From Palsa-1447 sp964414785 (lineage in GTDB: Bacteria > Verrucomicrobiota > Verrucomicrobiia > Opitutales > Opitutaceae), in the NCBI GenBank assembly GCA_964414785.1, contig CAYPXZ010000009.1, positions 48,110-112,109 of the forward strand: 64,000 nucleotides of DNA, read 5' to 3'. The position numbers were made by a program, and so were the translations under genes. This document shows, one piece after another, positions 41,411 to 49,846 of this stretch (positions are counted from its first letter, which is position 1; every line of letters begins with the position of its first letter). The notes beneath the pieces are model-generated. The model ran no database searches and had not been told where the DNA came from. It saw only the letters and a list, made by a program, of their open reading frames with translations.

Positions 41411-41776
41411 CTACCCGTTCGGCACGTCCGCGGCCTTGGCTCCCGGTTCGTGGCGGTAATGGATGACCCGGACCTTCTCGAGGGTCACCAGGCCCCCGCC
41501 CATCATGCCATCCAGGTGGGGGAGGAAGGCCTCGATCTTCCCCTCCTCGTCCACGATCTCCACGATCATCGGCAGGTCGTCGGAGAGCCGCAGGATCTTG
41601 GCCGTGTGCAGGCGGCTCGTCGCGCCGAAGCCCATCGGGCTTCGCAGGACGGTGGCGCCCGCCAGGCCCGTCTCCCGGGCCTTGAGCACGATCGCCTCGT
41701 AGAGCGGTCGGTTGCCGTGGCGGTCGGACTCGCCGATGAAGATTCGCAGGAGGACGGACTGGGCGGGGAGATTCAT
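41411..41776 (-). CDS. DUF190 family protein
   Basis: The 121-residue protein matches the DUF190 family: VLLRIFIGESDRHGNRPLYEAIV, GLAGATVLRSPMGFG and LPMIVEIVDEEGKI are typical. The family is PII-like in fold and often sits beside crcB. Here the gene is 2 bp downstream of crcB and lies behind the same fluoride riboswitch, so a regulatory or accessory role in fluoride export is likely. Biochemical function is not established. Confidence 0.9.
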   Translation of the reverse strand: MNLPAQSVLLRIFIGESDRHGNRPLYEAIVLKARETGLAGATVLRSPMGFGATSRLHTAKILRLSDDLPMIVEIVDEEGKIEAFLPHLDGMMGGGLVTLEKVRVIHYRHEPGAKAADVPNG

Positions 41777-41778
41777 GG

Positions 41779-42177
41779 TCAGTGCCCTTTCATGACGTTT
41801 AACGATGCCGCGCTAAGGTGCCCGAGCCACACGGCGATGAAGCAGACGACGAAGGTGCCGGTAGCGTTGGCACCGGCATAGAGCCACTCGCCCTCCCGCG
41901 CAAGCGTGAGCGTCTGGAGGCTGAACGAGGAGTAGGTCGTGAATCCGCCCAGGATGCCGGTCATCACGAACTGCCGGGCGGTAGGCCCCACGAGGAACCG
42001 CCCGTCGGGGCTGGTGAGGGTGTTGAAGAAGCCGATCACGAACGAGCCGGAGACGTTGATGATGAAGGTGCCCCACGGGAAGGTCTCGCCGAAGCGGTGG
42101 CTCACAAGCCCGTTGAGCGCAAAACGGGCGAACCCTCCGAGGCCGCTGCCCAGAAAAATCCAGAAGTAGAGTTGCAT
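41779..42177 (-). CDS. crcB: CrcB/Fluc fluoride channel
   Basis: The 132-residue protein has four hydrophobic helices and Fluc landmarks: GGFARFALNGLVSHRFG, FPWGTFIINVSGSFVIGF and FVMTGILGGFTTYSSFSLQTL. Fluc proteins form dual-topology dimers that let fluoride out of the cytoplasm. A fluoride riboswitch on the same strand ends 27 bp upstream of the ATG, so expression should rise when fluoride is present. Confidence 0.95.
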   Translation of the reverse strand: MQLYFWIFLGSGLGGFARFALNGLVSHRFGETFPWGTFIINVSGSFVIGFFNTLTSPDGRFLVGPTARQFVMTGILGGFTTYSSFSLQTLTLAREGEWLYAGANATGTFVVCFIAVWLGHLSAASLNVMKGH

Positions 42178-42203
42178 GAGGTGTCCTAGTGCGTCGGTTC
42201 GCA

Positions 42204-42273
42204 GTAGGAGTCATCAGCGCTGACCCAAGTCAGGCGGTTCCCCGCGGGGGCGGGCCGGCAGATTCCATTGCCG
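42204..42273 (-). ncRNA. Fluoride riboswitch (crcB motif)
   Basis: Read on the minus strand, the element opens with GGCA-AUGG-AAUC-UGCC (stem GGCA/UGCC), continues to AACCGCC, and ends with GCUGAUGACUCCUAC. These are the conserved pieces of the fluoride aptamer in the right order and spacing for its pseudoknotted fold. It lies in the leader of crcB-DUF190. Confidence 0.92.
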
Positions 42274-42337
42274 ATCCGGGGACTGTGTTTGGCTTCGGCA
42301 ATCCTTCAAGCGCAAAAAGCTCCCCTGGGCTGCCCGG

Positions 42338-43798
42338 TCATATCCCCTCGGGATGCGTCGCCGCCTCGAGCACCCGGCTCGCGAACGCCTGGCCCGACCA
42401 GGTCACGTGGAGGCTGGCGGGTCCCGAGGCGTGCGAATAGCGCACGAGGACCGGGTACTTTCGGTAGGCCTCGAGCCTGACCTCCGCGGTCATGGTCGCG
42501 CGCCCGCGGGAGTCCTTTGTCAGGACGGCCTTGCCGTCGACCTGCACCTCGACCCTGCCGTCGCCGTCCACCGCGAGCACGTAGGTCCCGTCGAGCGGAG
42601 CCTGGATCGCCCCGCGGTACTCGACCGAGAAGTTGTCCTTCGGCACGCCGGCCGACGCGTCGGGCGAGCCGACACCCGCCTCGTCGACCAGGTCGAAGTC
42701 GATCGCCGGGGTGACCGACGTCTTCGCCAGCATCTTGAACTCGGGGTCCTTGAAGTAGCTCACCGCGAAGAAATGGGACCTTGCGAAACCGTCCGCGCCG
42801 AGGAGCGCCCTGGCGTCGGCCAGCGACCACGGGTGGCCGTCCGGGTAGACGATCCCGTGGAACGGGGTCGGCGTCTCGTCCCTTCGGGGCTTCTCGCGGT
42901 TCTCGCCCCAGGCGAAGCGGCAGTTGTCGCGGCCGATCCCGAACTCCCACATGATGTAGCCGACCTTGCCCTTGTAGTGCTCGACGATCCCGGGGACGGT
43001 CTGCCCCTGGCGGTTCATGCACTCGGTGCACAGCGTGTGGGCGTCCCCGGCGATGGCGTAGGAGCCGTACTCGTGCCACGACGGGAAGGTGGAGTAGGGG
43101 CCGCCCGAGAACTCCTTGCCGGTCGCGGTGATCGGGATCTGGGTGCCGGTCTCCCTGATCCAGGACAGGGCGTCCTTCTCGAGCCTGACCGTCGCCTCGG
43201 AATTGTTGGGCTCGTTGTAGATCTCCCAGAACGCGACGCGCGCGTCCGCCTTGTGCGCGCCGACGATGTCCTGCACGTAGGCCTTCAGGCCCGCCCTGTG
43301 CAGCTCGTAGTGGTTGCGCACGTCGTCGCCCGGGCAGACGAGCCACTGGCTGTTGTGCACGCCGCGCAGGGGCGCCGGGTAGCGGTAGTCGGCCGACAGG
43401 AGGTCCTTCGGCGGCTGGTTCCAGCAGTCGTCGAAGAACACGAACTCGGTCCTGATGCCGTACTTGCTCGCGCGCCCGAGGAAGTCGCTGATGTCTCCCA
43501 GCAGCTCGGCCTTCTTCTTCAGGTAGACGTAGTAGTGCAGGTAGACCCGAACGACGTTGATCCCGTAGGCCGAGGCGTAGCGCAGCTCCCGGTCGTTGAC
43601 GACGGGATCGTACTGGTCCCACTGCTGGGCCTCGTTTACGCAGGTGGTGGGAACGAAGACCGCCCCCTGCACCCAGGTCCAGTCGCGCTGGTCGCCGGTG
43701 GGGGCCGCCGAGGACTCGGCGGGGGGCGCCTGGGTGACCGCGCATCCCGCGCAGGCCGCAACAACACACGTCAGCAGGGTCTTGACCGGGGGGTTCAC
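42338..43798 (-). CDS. Lipoprotein glycosidase, GH5-like barrel with PA14-like C-terminus
   Basis: The frame is open far upstream, but the convincing start is the GTG at 43798, giving a lipoprotein signal (VKTLLTCVVAACAGC, lipobox AAC/AGC) and a 486-residue product. A TIM-barrel glycosidase follows, with acid/base Glu in FWEIYNEPNNSE and probable nucleophile in YIMWEFGIGRDN; the pattern fits clan GH-A near GH5. The C-terminal ~130 residues (FSVEYRGAIQAPLDGTYVLA, VQVDGKAVL, SHASGPASLHVTW) look like a PA14 carbohydrate-binding module. The substrate is unknown. It diverges from the CBS-phosphatase gene. Confidence 0.78.
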   Translation of the reverse strand: MNPPVKTLLTCVVAACAGCAVTQAPPAESSAAPTGDQRDWTWVQGAVFVPTTCVNEAQQWDQYDPVVNDRELRYASAYGINVVRVYLHYYVYLKKKAELLGDISDFLGRASKYGIRTEFVFFDDCWNQPPKDLLSADYRYPAPLRGVHNSQWLVCPGDDVRNHYELHRAGLKAYVQDIVGAHKADARVAFWEIYNEPNNSEATVRLEKDALSWIRETGTQIPITATGKEFSGGPYSTFPSWHEYGSYAIAGDAHTLCTECMNRQGQTVPGIVEHYKGKVGYIMWEFGIGRDNCRFAWGENREKPRRDETPTPFHGIVYPDGHPWSLADARALLGADGFARSHFFAVSYFKDPEFKMLAKTSVTPAIDFDLVDEAGVGSPDASAGVPKDNFSVEYRGAIQAPLDGTYVLAVDGDGRVEVQVDGKAVLTKDSRGRATMTAEVRLEAYRKYPVLVRYSHASGPASLHVTWSGQAFASRVLEAATHPEGI

Positions 43799-43945
43799 GC
43801 ACCAAAAAAAGCCATTGGCGACGGGCGCTGCAACGCCCGATTGCCGCGCAGCCGCATTAAGTCCCGTCCCGCGGCACCGGTTAAATCGCCGTGACGGGCG
43901 AGGGCCGGGTTGCGCGCCGCGGCGCCCCGGGCCACGCTCTCCAGC

Positions 43946-45178
43946 ATGAACGGGGACACCCAACGGCCGCTGGACCTGCGGTCCATGGTCGGCCACCGGG
44001 AGTCGGTCGGCGCCGACACGCCCCTCGAGGAGGTGCACCGCAGGTTCTCGGAGAACGGCCGGGACTTCCTGGCCGTCGTCGACGGCGAACGCCTCCTCGG
44101 GGTCTGCGCCCGGCGCGAGATCGCGATGCAGCTCGGCGCCCGGTTCGGATTCTCGCTCTTTGGGCGAAGCCCCGCGCGGGAGCACATGATGGCCTCGGCC
44201 CTCAGGCTGAGCGTTGCCTCCCCCTTGCCCGAGGTCCTGGACAAGGTCGCCTCGCGCACCGACCTGTCGTTCTACGACGACGTCCTCCTCGTGGACGGGG
44301 CCGGCGGGTTCGTGGGTTTCATCTTCGTGCACGCGCTCGTCCGCCTCCAGACGGGGCTCCTCGTCGGGAACATCGAGGCGCTCGAGCGCTCCCGCAAGGA
44401 GGTCGCGGAGAAGAACAAGGTGATGGAGGACGATCTCCTCATGGCGAGGGAGGTGCAGCTCGCCATGCTGCCCCCGACGGGCGCCCCCCGGCCGCCGGGC
44501 TCGAGGTGGACCTTCTCCTCGCAGTACCGGCCGGCGGGCGGGGTGAGCGGCGACTTCTTCCAGCTAATCCCCATCGCCGACGCCTCGGCGGGGATCCTCG
44601 TCTGCGACGTCATGGGGCACGGCGTCCGCTCGGCGCTCGTGACGGCGATGCTGCGGGCCTTCGCCGAGGACCTGCGGCCGATGGCGGCCGATCCCGGCGC
44701 GCTCCTGACCCGGCTCAACCAGTGCCTGATGGGCGTCCTCAGGCAGGCGGGGCACCTTCTTTTCGTGACGGCCGCCTACGCGGTCGTGGATGCCGGGCGG
44801 ATGAGCCTGGCGTACGGGCAGGCCGGCCATCCGACAGGCTTCATCAGGCGTGCGAGCGGCGGGATAGACCTGATGCCGGCCGAGGGCGACGTCGAGGGGC
44901 CCGCGCTCGGCCTCATCGAGGACTACGCCTACGCCTCGGGGACAGGCGGCCTCCATGCGGGGGACGCAGCCGTGCTCTTCACGGACGGGCTCTTTGAGGC
45001 GAGGAACCCCGCAGGGGAGGAGTGGGGCCAGGAGCGCCTGAAGGCGGAGGTCGCCGCCCACGGGGGACTGCCGATCGGGGAGCTCCTGCCGGCGGTCGTC
45101 TCCGCTGCGGCCCGCTTCTCGGGCGCGGAGGCCTTCGAGGACGACGTCTGCATCGTGGCCCTCGAGGCTGGGAGCTGA
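43946..45178 (+). CDS. CBS-domain PP2C/SpoIIE-type phosphatase
   Basis: The ATG at 43946 gives 410 residues (a TTG at 43910 is less likely). Residues ~10-135 form a CBS pair (MVGHRESVGADTPLEEVHRRF...FLAVVDGERLLGVCARREI, then LLVDGAGGFVGFIF). A short coiled coil follows (EALERSRKEVAEKNKVMEDD), then a SpoIIE/RsbU phosphatase domain: AREVQLAMLP, GGVSGDFFQ, VCDVMGHGVRSAL, FVTAAYAVVD, LFTDGLFEARN and EDDVCIVAL. Such enzymes dephosphorylate anti-sigma antagonists; the CBS pair may sense adenine nucleotides. No STAS or anti-sigma partner is adjacent. Confidence 0.85.
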   Translation: MNGDTQRPLDLRSMVGHRESVGADTPLEEVHRRFSENGRDFLAVVDGERLLGVCARREIAMQLGARFGFSLFGRSPAREHMMASALRLSVASPLPEVLDKVASRTDLSFYDDVLLVDGAGGFVGFIFVHALVRLQTGLLVGNIEALERSRKEVAEKNKVMEDDLLMAREVQLAMLPPTGAPRPPGSRWTFSSQYRPAGGVSGDFFQLIPIADASAGILVCDVMGHGVRSALVTAMLRAFAEDLRPMAADPGALLTRLNQCLMGVLRQAGHLLFVTAAYAVVDAGRMSLAYGQAGHPTGFIRRASGGIDLMPAEGDVEGPALGLIEDYAYASGTGGLHAGDAAVLFTDGLFEARNPAGEEWGQERLKAEVAAHGGLPIGELLPAVVSAAARFSGAEAFEDDVCIVALEAGS

Positions 45179-45194
45179 CGCGGGCCCCGGCGCC

Positions 45195-45500
45195 TCAGGG
45201 CTTCTGCCGCGCCGTCTCTTCCTTTACGGCTGAATCGGCCTGGATCTTGGTCTCCGTGTTCTCCTTTACCGCTGCGATCATTTCCTCCATTCCCTCCTTG
45301 ATTTCCCCGACCTGGGGATGGACCTCCTTGATCAGGTCGTGCTCGATCCTTGAGAGCTTCTCTATCCTGCGGCCCTGCTCGCCAAGGCGGTCCAGGAGCC
45401 GGTTCTGCTTGTCGGAAATCCGGTACATCCAGACGAAGCACATGACCCAGCATGCCGTGCCGGTGACGGCCATCCAGAAGGAGGCTGAAGTCGTGTTCAT
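45195..45500 (-). CDS. Small membrane protein with coiled coil, unknown
   Basis: The ATG at 45500 gives 101 residues: one membrane helix near the N-terminus (ASFWMAVTGTACWVMCFVWMY) and a charged helical tail (RISDKQNRLLDRLGEQGRRIEKLSRIEHDLIKEV) likely to form a coiled coil. The longer open frame upstream to 45686 has no membrane-protein character. I do not recognise a family. Its convergent position after the phosphatase gene gives no functional hint. Confidence 0.6.
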   Translation of the reverse strand: MNTTSASFWMAVTGTACWVMCFVWMYRISDKQNRLLDRLGEQGRRIEKLSRIEHDLIKEVHPQVGEIKEGMEEMIAAVKENTETKIQADSAVKEETARQKP

Positions 45501-45676
45501 GGTGAGGGTCCTGGAATGGCGGATCGCCGGGATGGCGGGCCGGCCCCTATTATTGACACCGGCATCCCAAGGCCGGTTGCAGGGATTGGCCAAAAAATTG
45601 CCGGCACGAATCGCCCGCGGGCCCCGCCTGCGTTTGCCAACGGGGCCGCGTTTGTGAATACTGCGGCAAGCCTCAA

Positions 45677-46087
45677 ATGCCCCCACCCATGAAGGTCACC
45701 CGAACCCAGGTCATCGCAAACGGGATTAGATGCCGCTGCCCCAACTGCGGCCAGCTGACGATCTTCAGGCCGGACGGGTATTTCAAGGTGAACGAGAGCT
45801 GCGCGAACTGCGGGCTGAGGTTCGAGAAGGGGGACGGGGCCTTCCTCGGGCCGCTCGTGATCAACTACGGGGTCACGGCCTTCGGCGTCGTGATCCCGGT
45901 CATCCTCCTGTACGTCGTGGGGAGGATCCCCGCCGCGGTCGCCCTGCCGCTCTGCTTCGCTGGGGCGCTCCTCGTGCCGGTCCTCCTTTACCGGGTCTCC
46001 TGGGGCTGGTGGCTCATGCTGTACTATTTCTTCCTGCCGGACAACCTGCCGGGCAACCGGGAAGGCAGGCCCGAGGACGACGAATGA
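45677..46087 (+). CDS. DUF983 family membrane protein
   Basis: The 136-residue protein has an N-terminal zinc-ribbon-like pair of CxxC motifs (CRCPNCGQL and CANCGLRF), then two membrane helices (~57-105) and a charged tail. This matches DUF983. Members are small inner-membrane proteins of unknown biochemical role, in some bacteria found near cytochrome oxidase genes. Here no such neighbours are present. A second start (M5) 12 bp downstream is possible. Confidence 0.85.
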   Translation: MPPPMKVTRTQVIANGIRCRCPNCGQLTIFRPDGYFKVNESCANCGLRFEKGDGAFLGPLVINYGVTAFGVVIPVILLYVVGRIPAAVALPLCFAGALLVPVLLYRVSWGWWLMLYYFFLPDNLPGNREGRPEDDE

Positions 46088-46178
46088 TGGCGGCTTTGGG
46101 ATCGCAAATGACCACCCGCAAAACTAGCTCATGGGCCGCTCGAGGCGGGTCCGCGGGCGCCCACACCAAGCGAATCCC

Positions 46179-46571
46179 ATGACAAGGACGATCAGGCAGA
46201 CGGTCACGATTGGCGCGGCTCCGCTCGAGGTCTACTGCGCGCTCCTGGATTCGAAGCGGCATGCGGCGTTCACCGGCTCTGCGGCCCGGATCTCGGCGAA
46301 AGTCGGGGGCGCTTTCTCGTGCTACGGGGGCTACATCACGGGGACAAACCTCGAGCTCATCCCCTCAAGGAGGATCGTGCAGGCATGGCGCTCTCGAGGC
46401 TGGCCGCTTGGCACGTTTTCGCTCGTGACCTTCGCCCTGGCCAGGGCCGCCGGGGGCGCCACCCGCCTCACCTTCACGCAGGTCGGGGTCCCGGCCTCCG
46501 ACACCAAGGACAAGGCGGGAGGCTGGCGCACCCATTACTGGAGGCCGCTCAAGGCCTACCTGGAGAGCTAG
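46179..46571 (+). CDS. SRPBCC/AHSA1-like lipid-binding-fold protein
   Basis: The ATG at 46179 gives 130 residues; the upstream GTG at 46131 adds only an Arg-rich stretch. The pattern IRQTVTIGAAPLEVYCALLD at the start, GGAFSCYGGYITGTNLEL in the middle and THYWRPLKAYLES at the end fits the AHSA1/START-like SRPBCC fold, which binds hydrophobic ligands or co-chaperones. The exact role is not predictable. It ends 6 bp before the chromate-type transporter. Confidence 0.8.
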   Translation: MTRTIRQTVTIGAAPLEVYCALLDSKRHAAFTGSAARISAKVGGAFSCYGGYITGTNLELIPSRRIVQAWRSRGWPLGTFSLVTFALARAAGGATRLTFTQVGVPASDTKDKAGGWRTHYWRPLKAYLES

Positions 46572-46577
46572 GACCCC

Positions 46578-47765
46578 TTGCCCTACTCAAGAGATCTCGC
46601 CGAGGTGGGGGGGGCGTTCCTCAAGCTGGGGCTCACCTCGTTCGGCGGGCCCGTCGCCCACCTCGGCTTCTTCCAGAGGGAATTCGTCGAGAGGCGCCGC
46701 TGGCTCGACGACGAGGCCTACGCGGACATCGTCGCGCTCTGCCAGATGCTGCCCGGGCCGGCGAGCAGCCAGGTCGTCTTCGCCCTCGGGATGAGGCGGG
46801 CGGGCCTTCCCGGCGCGCTCCTTGCCTCCGTCTGCTTCATGCTCCCGTCGGCGCTCGCGATGATCGCCTTTGCCTACAGCGTCGCGTCCCTCGGGGGCGT
46901 GCCGCGCGCGGGCTGGCTTCACGGCCTGAAGCTCGCCGCGGTCGCGGTCGTAGCCGTGGCCGTCTGGTCCATGGGCGCGAAGCTGTGCCCGGATTGGCCG
47001 AGGCGGCTCCTCGCCCTGGCCGCCGCCGCCGCGGTCCTTGCCTTCCCCGGGACCGTGAGCCAGGTCGGGGCGATCGCGCTGTGCGCCCTCTTGGGCTCGA
47101 TGGCCCGCCGGGAAGCCGCCCCGGCGTCCGGGCCGGCCCCGGCCCTTGGCCGCGGCCACGCCTGGGCCGCGGCTGCGCTCGCCTTGTTCCTCGTGCTCCT
47201 TGTCCTCTTGCCGGTCCTCGCAGGCATAAGCGGCAACAAGTCCGTCGCGGTCTTCGACAGCTTCTATCGGGCGGGGTCCCTCGTCTTCGGGGGAGGGCAC
47301 GTTGTCCTCCCCCTCCTGCGTTCCGAGGTGGTGCCGCGGGGATGGATCGGGGACGACGCGTTCATGGCGGGCTACGGTGCCGCCCAGGCCGTGCCCGGCC
47401 CCCTCTTCACGTTTGCCGGATACCTGGGCACGGTGATCGACACGGGTGCCCATCCTTGGGCCGGCGGGGTCCTCGCGCTCTCCGCGATATTCCTGCCCGC
47501 GTGGCTCCTGGTCGGCGGGGTCTTCCCCTTCTGGCACCTGCTGCGCGGTGTGGGCTGGGCGCAGGGCGCCCTCAGGGGCGCCAACGCCGCCGTGGTCGGC
47601 CTCCTGCTTGCGGCCCTCTACAGGCCGGTCTGCACCGAGGGGATCAGGGACATGCGCGACGTCGCGGCGGCCCTGGTTGCCGCGGTGCTCCTCACGGCCC
47701 TCAGGGTTCCTCCGTGGGCCGTCGTGGCGGCGATGGCCGCTGCGGGGCAGTGGGTCCTGGGTTGA
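46578..47765 (+). CDS. chrA: ChrA-family chromate ion transporter
   Basis: The 395-residue protein has two homologous halves with about ten membrane segments. ChrA signatures are FLKLGLTSFGGPVAHLGFF and LPGPASSQVVFALG in the first half and GGGHVVLPLL with AAQAVPGPLFTFAGYLG in the second. The family exports chromate and perhaps sulfate-like anions; a chromate role is not proven by sequence. The start is a TTG at 46578, 6 bp after the preceding stop; no ATG in frame preserves the conserved N-terminus. Confidence 0.88.
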   Translation: MPYSRDLAEVGGAFLKLGLTSFGGPVAHLGFFQREFVERRRWLDDEAYADIVALCQMLPGPASSQVVFALGMRRAGLPGALLASVCFMLPSALAMIAFAYSVASLGGVPRAGWLHGLKLAAVAVVAVAVWSMGAKLCPDWPRRLLALAAAAAVLAFPGTVSQVGAIALCALLGSMARREAAPASGPAPALGRGHAWAAAALALFLVLLVLLPVLAGISGNKSVAVFDSFYRAGSLVFGGGHVVLPLLRSEVVPRGWIGDDAFMAGYGAAQAVPGPLFTFAGYLGTVIDTGAHPWAGGVLALSAIFLPAWLLVGGVFPFWHLLRGVGWAQGALRGANAAVVGLLLAALYRPVCTEGIRDMRDVAAALVAAVLLTALRVPPWAVVAAMAAAGQWVLG

Positions 47766-47790
47766 TGGAGCCACGCCCCGCCCGGCGCGT

Positions 47791-48531
47791 TCACGGGCCG
47801 ACGGTCATGCGGTTGTCGACCGACTTGACGCCACGGATCCCCTGGGCGATCTCGGTGACCAGCGCCTTCTCGGCCTCGGAATCGGCCTCGCCCGCGATGG
47901 TGACGGCGCCATTGGAGGTGCTCACCTTGGTCTTGATCGCGTTGGTCGATGCGTGCGTGACGAGCTGGAACTTGAGCTGGCCCGTGATCGAGGCGTCGTC
48001 GATCGACGCGCTCACGGTCTCCCTGGGCGGGCCGTCAGGCAGGGTGACCTGGTTCCTCACGGCCTTCACCCCGTCGACCTGCTTCGCGTAGAGCTCGGTC
48101 AGCTCCTTCTGCGCGATGTTGTCGGCCGTGCCGGTGAGGGTCACGACGCCGTCCTTCACGTCGACGGTCGTGGTCGAGGCGCTGACATTGGGCTTCATCA
48201 TGAGCGTGCTGCGCACCTTGAACGCGATCCATCCGTCGGAGTGCTCGGGGCCCGGGGGCACGACCTGGATGTCGTTTTCAACCCTGACGACGCCGGGCAG
48301 TCCCGCCACCGTGTCCTCGGCGAGGTCCCGCTGGTCCTTGTCCTGAACCTTGCCGGTGAGCGTGACGACCCCCGACTCAGCCCTGACGTCGACCTTCTCG
48401 TCGAGGACGGCTCGGTAGTTGTACGATTCCTTGGCCGCCTGCTCGATGCGGTGGTCCATGTCGGTCCCTCCAAGGAGGGCTGCGGGGCCTGCCGCGACCA
48501 GCATCAGTGTTATGCGTGTGTAGTGTTTCAT
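47791..48531 (-). CDS. Exported triple-BON-domain protein (OsmY-like)
   Basis: The 246-residue protein has a signal peptide (ITLMLVAAGPAALLGG) and three BON domains at roughly 28-92, 98-165 and 172-246, each with the V(T/V)L(T/N)G-type core (GVVTLTGKV, GVVTLTGTA, GAVTIAGEA) and terminal GV..V.N. BON proteins such as OsmY are periplasmic, bind lipid surfaces and respond to osmotic or envelope stress. It is monocistronic and converges on chrA. Confidence 0.88.
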   Translation of the reverse strand: MKHYTRITLMLVAAGPAALLGGTDMDHRIEQAAKESYNYRAVLDEKVDVRAESGVVTLTGKVQDKDQRDLAEDTVAGLPGVVRVENDIQVVPPGPEHSDGWIAFKVRSTLMMKPNVSASTTTVDVKDGVVTLTGTADNIAQKELTELYAKQVDGVKAVRNQVTLPDGPPRETVSASIDDASITGQLKFQLVTHASTNAIKTKVSTSNGAVTIAGEADSEAEKALVTEIAQGIRGVKSVDNRMTVGP

Positions 48532-48650
48532 GGTATGGTTTTGGGTTTACCAGGCTTTGGCAAACACCGTACCGAAACACGCGGGTTGGTTCCCCACCGG
48601 CCCTCATTCCACGGCCTAAAAAATCGCCGATTTACGGGAACCGTAGGCGC

Positions 48651-49277
48651 CTATGCGGACTTCCGCGAGATCCGGTGGACCAGGAAATAGTACGCCGAAC
48701 CCAGGACCAGCGCCGCGCCCGCGACCCAGATCGTGATCTCGCGGATCTCTCCGTGCATGAGGCGCTCGTCCTTGCCCGCGACAACGGAGATATACGCGAG
48801 AACGCCGCACCAGAACGCCGACCCCGCGAACGTGTACACGCAGAACTTCCAGAAGGTCATCCGCACGATCCCGGCGGGGATGCCGATCAGGTGGCGCACG
48901 ACCGGCAGCATCCTGGAGAGGAAGATGCCGAAGCTTCCGAACCGCTGCGACCACCGCTCGGCCCCCTCGACCTTCGCCGGGGTGATCATGACGAGCCTGC
49001 CGTACTTGACGACGAGAGGCCGGCCCGCGACGCGCGACGCCCAGTACATGGCGCAGGCCCCGATGAGGCTGCCGACGGCCGCCGCAAGCACGATCCCCGG
49101 GAGGGTCATCGTGGTGCCGCCCGCCAGCACAAGGAGTACCGCGGGAGGGATGACGAACTCGCTCGGCAGGGGCACGACCGAGCTCTCGAGCGCCATCAGG
49201 AAGACGATGTACAGGTATCCCCCCGACTGCAGCGATTGCTGGTAGGAGGCGAGGAGACGCTGAATCAGGTCGTGCAA
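48651..49277 (-). CDS. DedA-family membrane protein
   Basis: The 208-residue protein has about five hydrophobic helices and DedA/SNARE-associated landmarks: ALESSVVPLPSEFVIPPAVLL (buried acidic residue), GSLIGACAMYWASRVAG and FGIFLSRMLPVVRHLIGIPAGI with the conserved Arg-Pro loop. DedA members take part in lipid carrier or phospholipid flipping and membrane homeostasis. The start appears to be a TTG at 49277, 7 bp after the small basic protein gene. Confidence 0.88.
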   Translation of the reverse strand: MHDLIQRLLASYQQSLQSGGYLYIVFLMALESSVVPLPSEFVIPPAVLLVLAGGTTMTLPGIVLAAAVGSLIGACAMYWASRVAGRPLVVKYGRLVMITPAKVEGAERWSQRFGSFGIFLSRMLPVVRHLIGIPAGIVRMTFWKFCVYTFAGSAFWCGVLAYISVVAGKDERLMHGEIREITIWVAGAALVLGSAYYFLVHRISRKSA

Positions 49278-49284
49278 GGCCGGC

Positions 49285-49440
49285 TCAGATGTCGGGCTTC
49301 GTCTTGCGAAGGCCCTGCACCCGGTCGCCGACCTTCCAGAATCCGCGCTTCTTCAGCAAGTCGATGCGTTCAAAGCGCTTCAATACGTTGCGCTTGACCA
49401 CGATACCGCTGGTTCCTTGGAGGCTCTTGTGCTGGGACAT
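49285..49440 (-). CDS. Chlamydia/Verrucomicrobia-type small basic protein
   Basis: This 51-residue ORF reads MSQHKSLQGTSGIVVKRNVL at its start and continues KRFERIDLLKKRG, FWKVGDRVQGL and ends RKTKPDI. It is rich in Lys/Arg and matches from memory the small basic protein family restricted to Chlamydiae and Verrucomicrobia (TIGR04137-like; pattern RNVLKRFERI...GDRV.GL.K.K). The ATG at 49440 is the only sensible start. It sits 7 bp upstream of dedA and divergent from rpoZ. Function is unknown; its size and charge suggest nucleic acid or ribosome binding. Confidence 0.85.
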   Translation of the reverse strand: MSQHKSLQGTSGIVVKRNVLKRFERIDLLKKRGFWKVGDRVQGLRKTKPDI

Positions 49441-49581
49441 GGTGTGTAAAGGGACGAAAGTTGGGAGTTAAAGGGTCCACTTGGTAGGGTCCACGACGGC
49501 CCATGACAAGGAGAAATTCGACCTTGACCCCCCATGCTCAGGCTGCAGTTTTGCCCTTTCCGCATTCGAAACCACACCGTT

Positions 49582-49782
49582 ATGAGGGACGACTATATCA
49601 AACAGGCGCTTGGCAAGATCTTGGACCCCAACATCCTGATCAACGTGGTCTCGCGCCGCGTGAAGCAGCTCAAGCGCGGCAACAGGCCCCTGGTGGAGTC
49701 CCTTGAAAAGCTATCGCCCGAGGATATCGCCCTGCGCGAGATCATTGAGGAGAAGATAAGCTTCGAGGCAGGCGAGAACTGA
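49582..49782 (+). CDS. rpoZ: RNA polymerase omega subunit (short form)
   Basis: The ATG at 49582 gives 66 residues with the omega core ILINVVSRRVKQLKRGNRP and LEKLSPEDIALREIIEEKI. Omega helps fold the beta-prime subunit and assemble RNA polymerase. The DPNILINVVSRRVKQL form resembles verrucomicrobial versions. The frame is open 48 bp further upstream, but that segment has no omega similarity. smpB follows 64 bp downstream. Confidence 0.9.
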   Translation: MRDDYIKQALGKILDPNILINVVSRRVKQLKRGNRPLVESLEKLSPEDIALREIIEEKISFEAGEN

Positions 49783-49846
49783 CCGAGGCGGCGCCTGGGG
49801 CGCCGCACTGGGATCGGAACGCGGGCCTTCGGAAACGACGCCTCCC

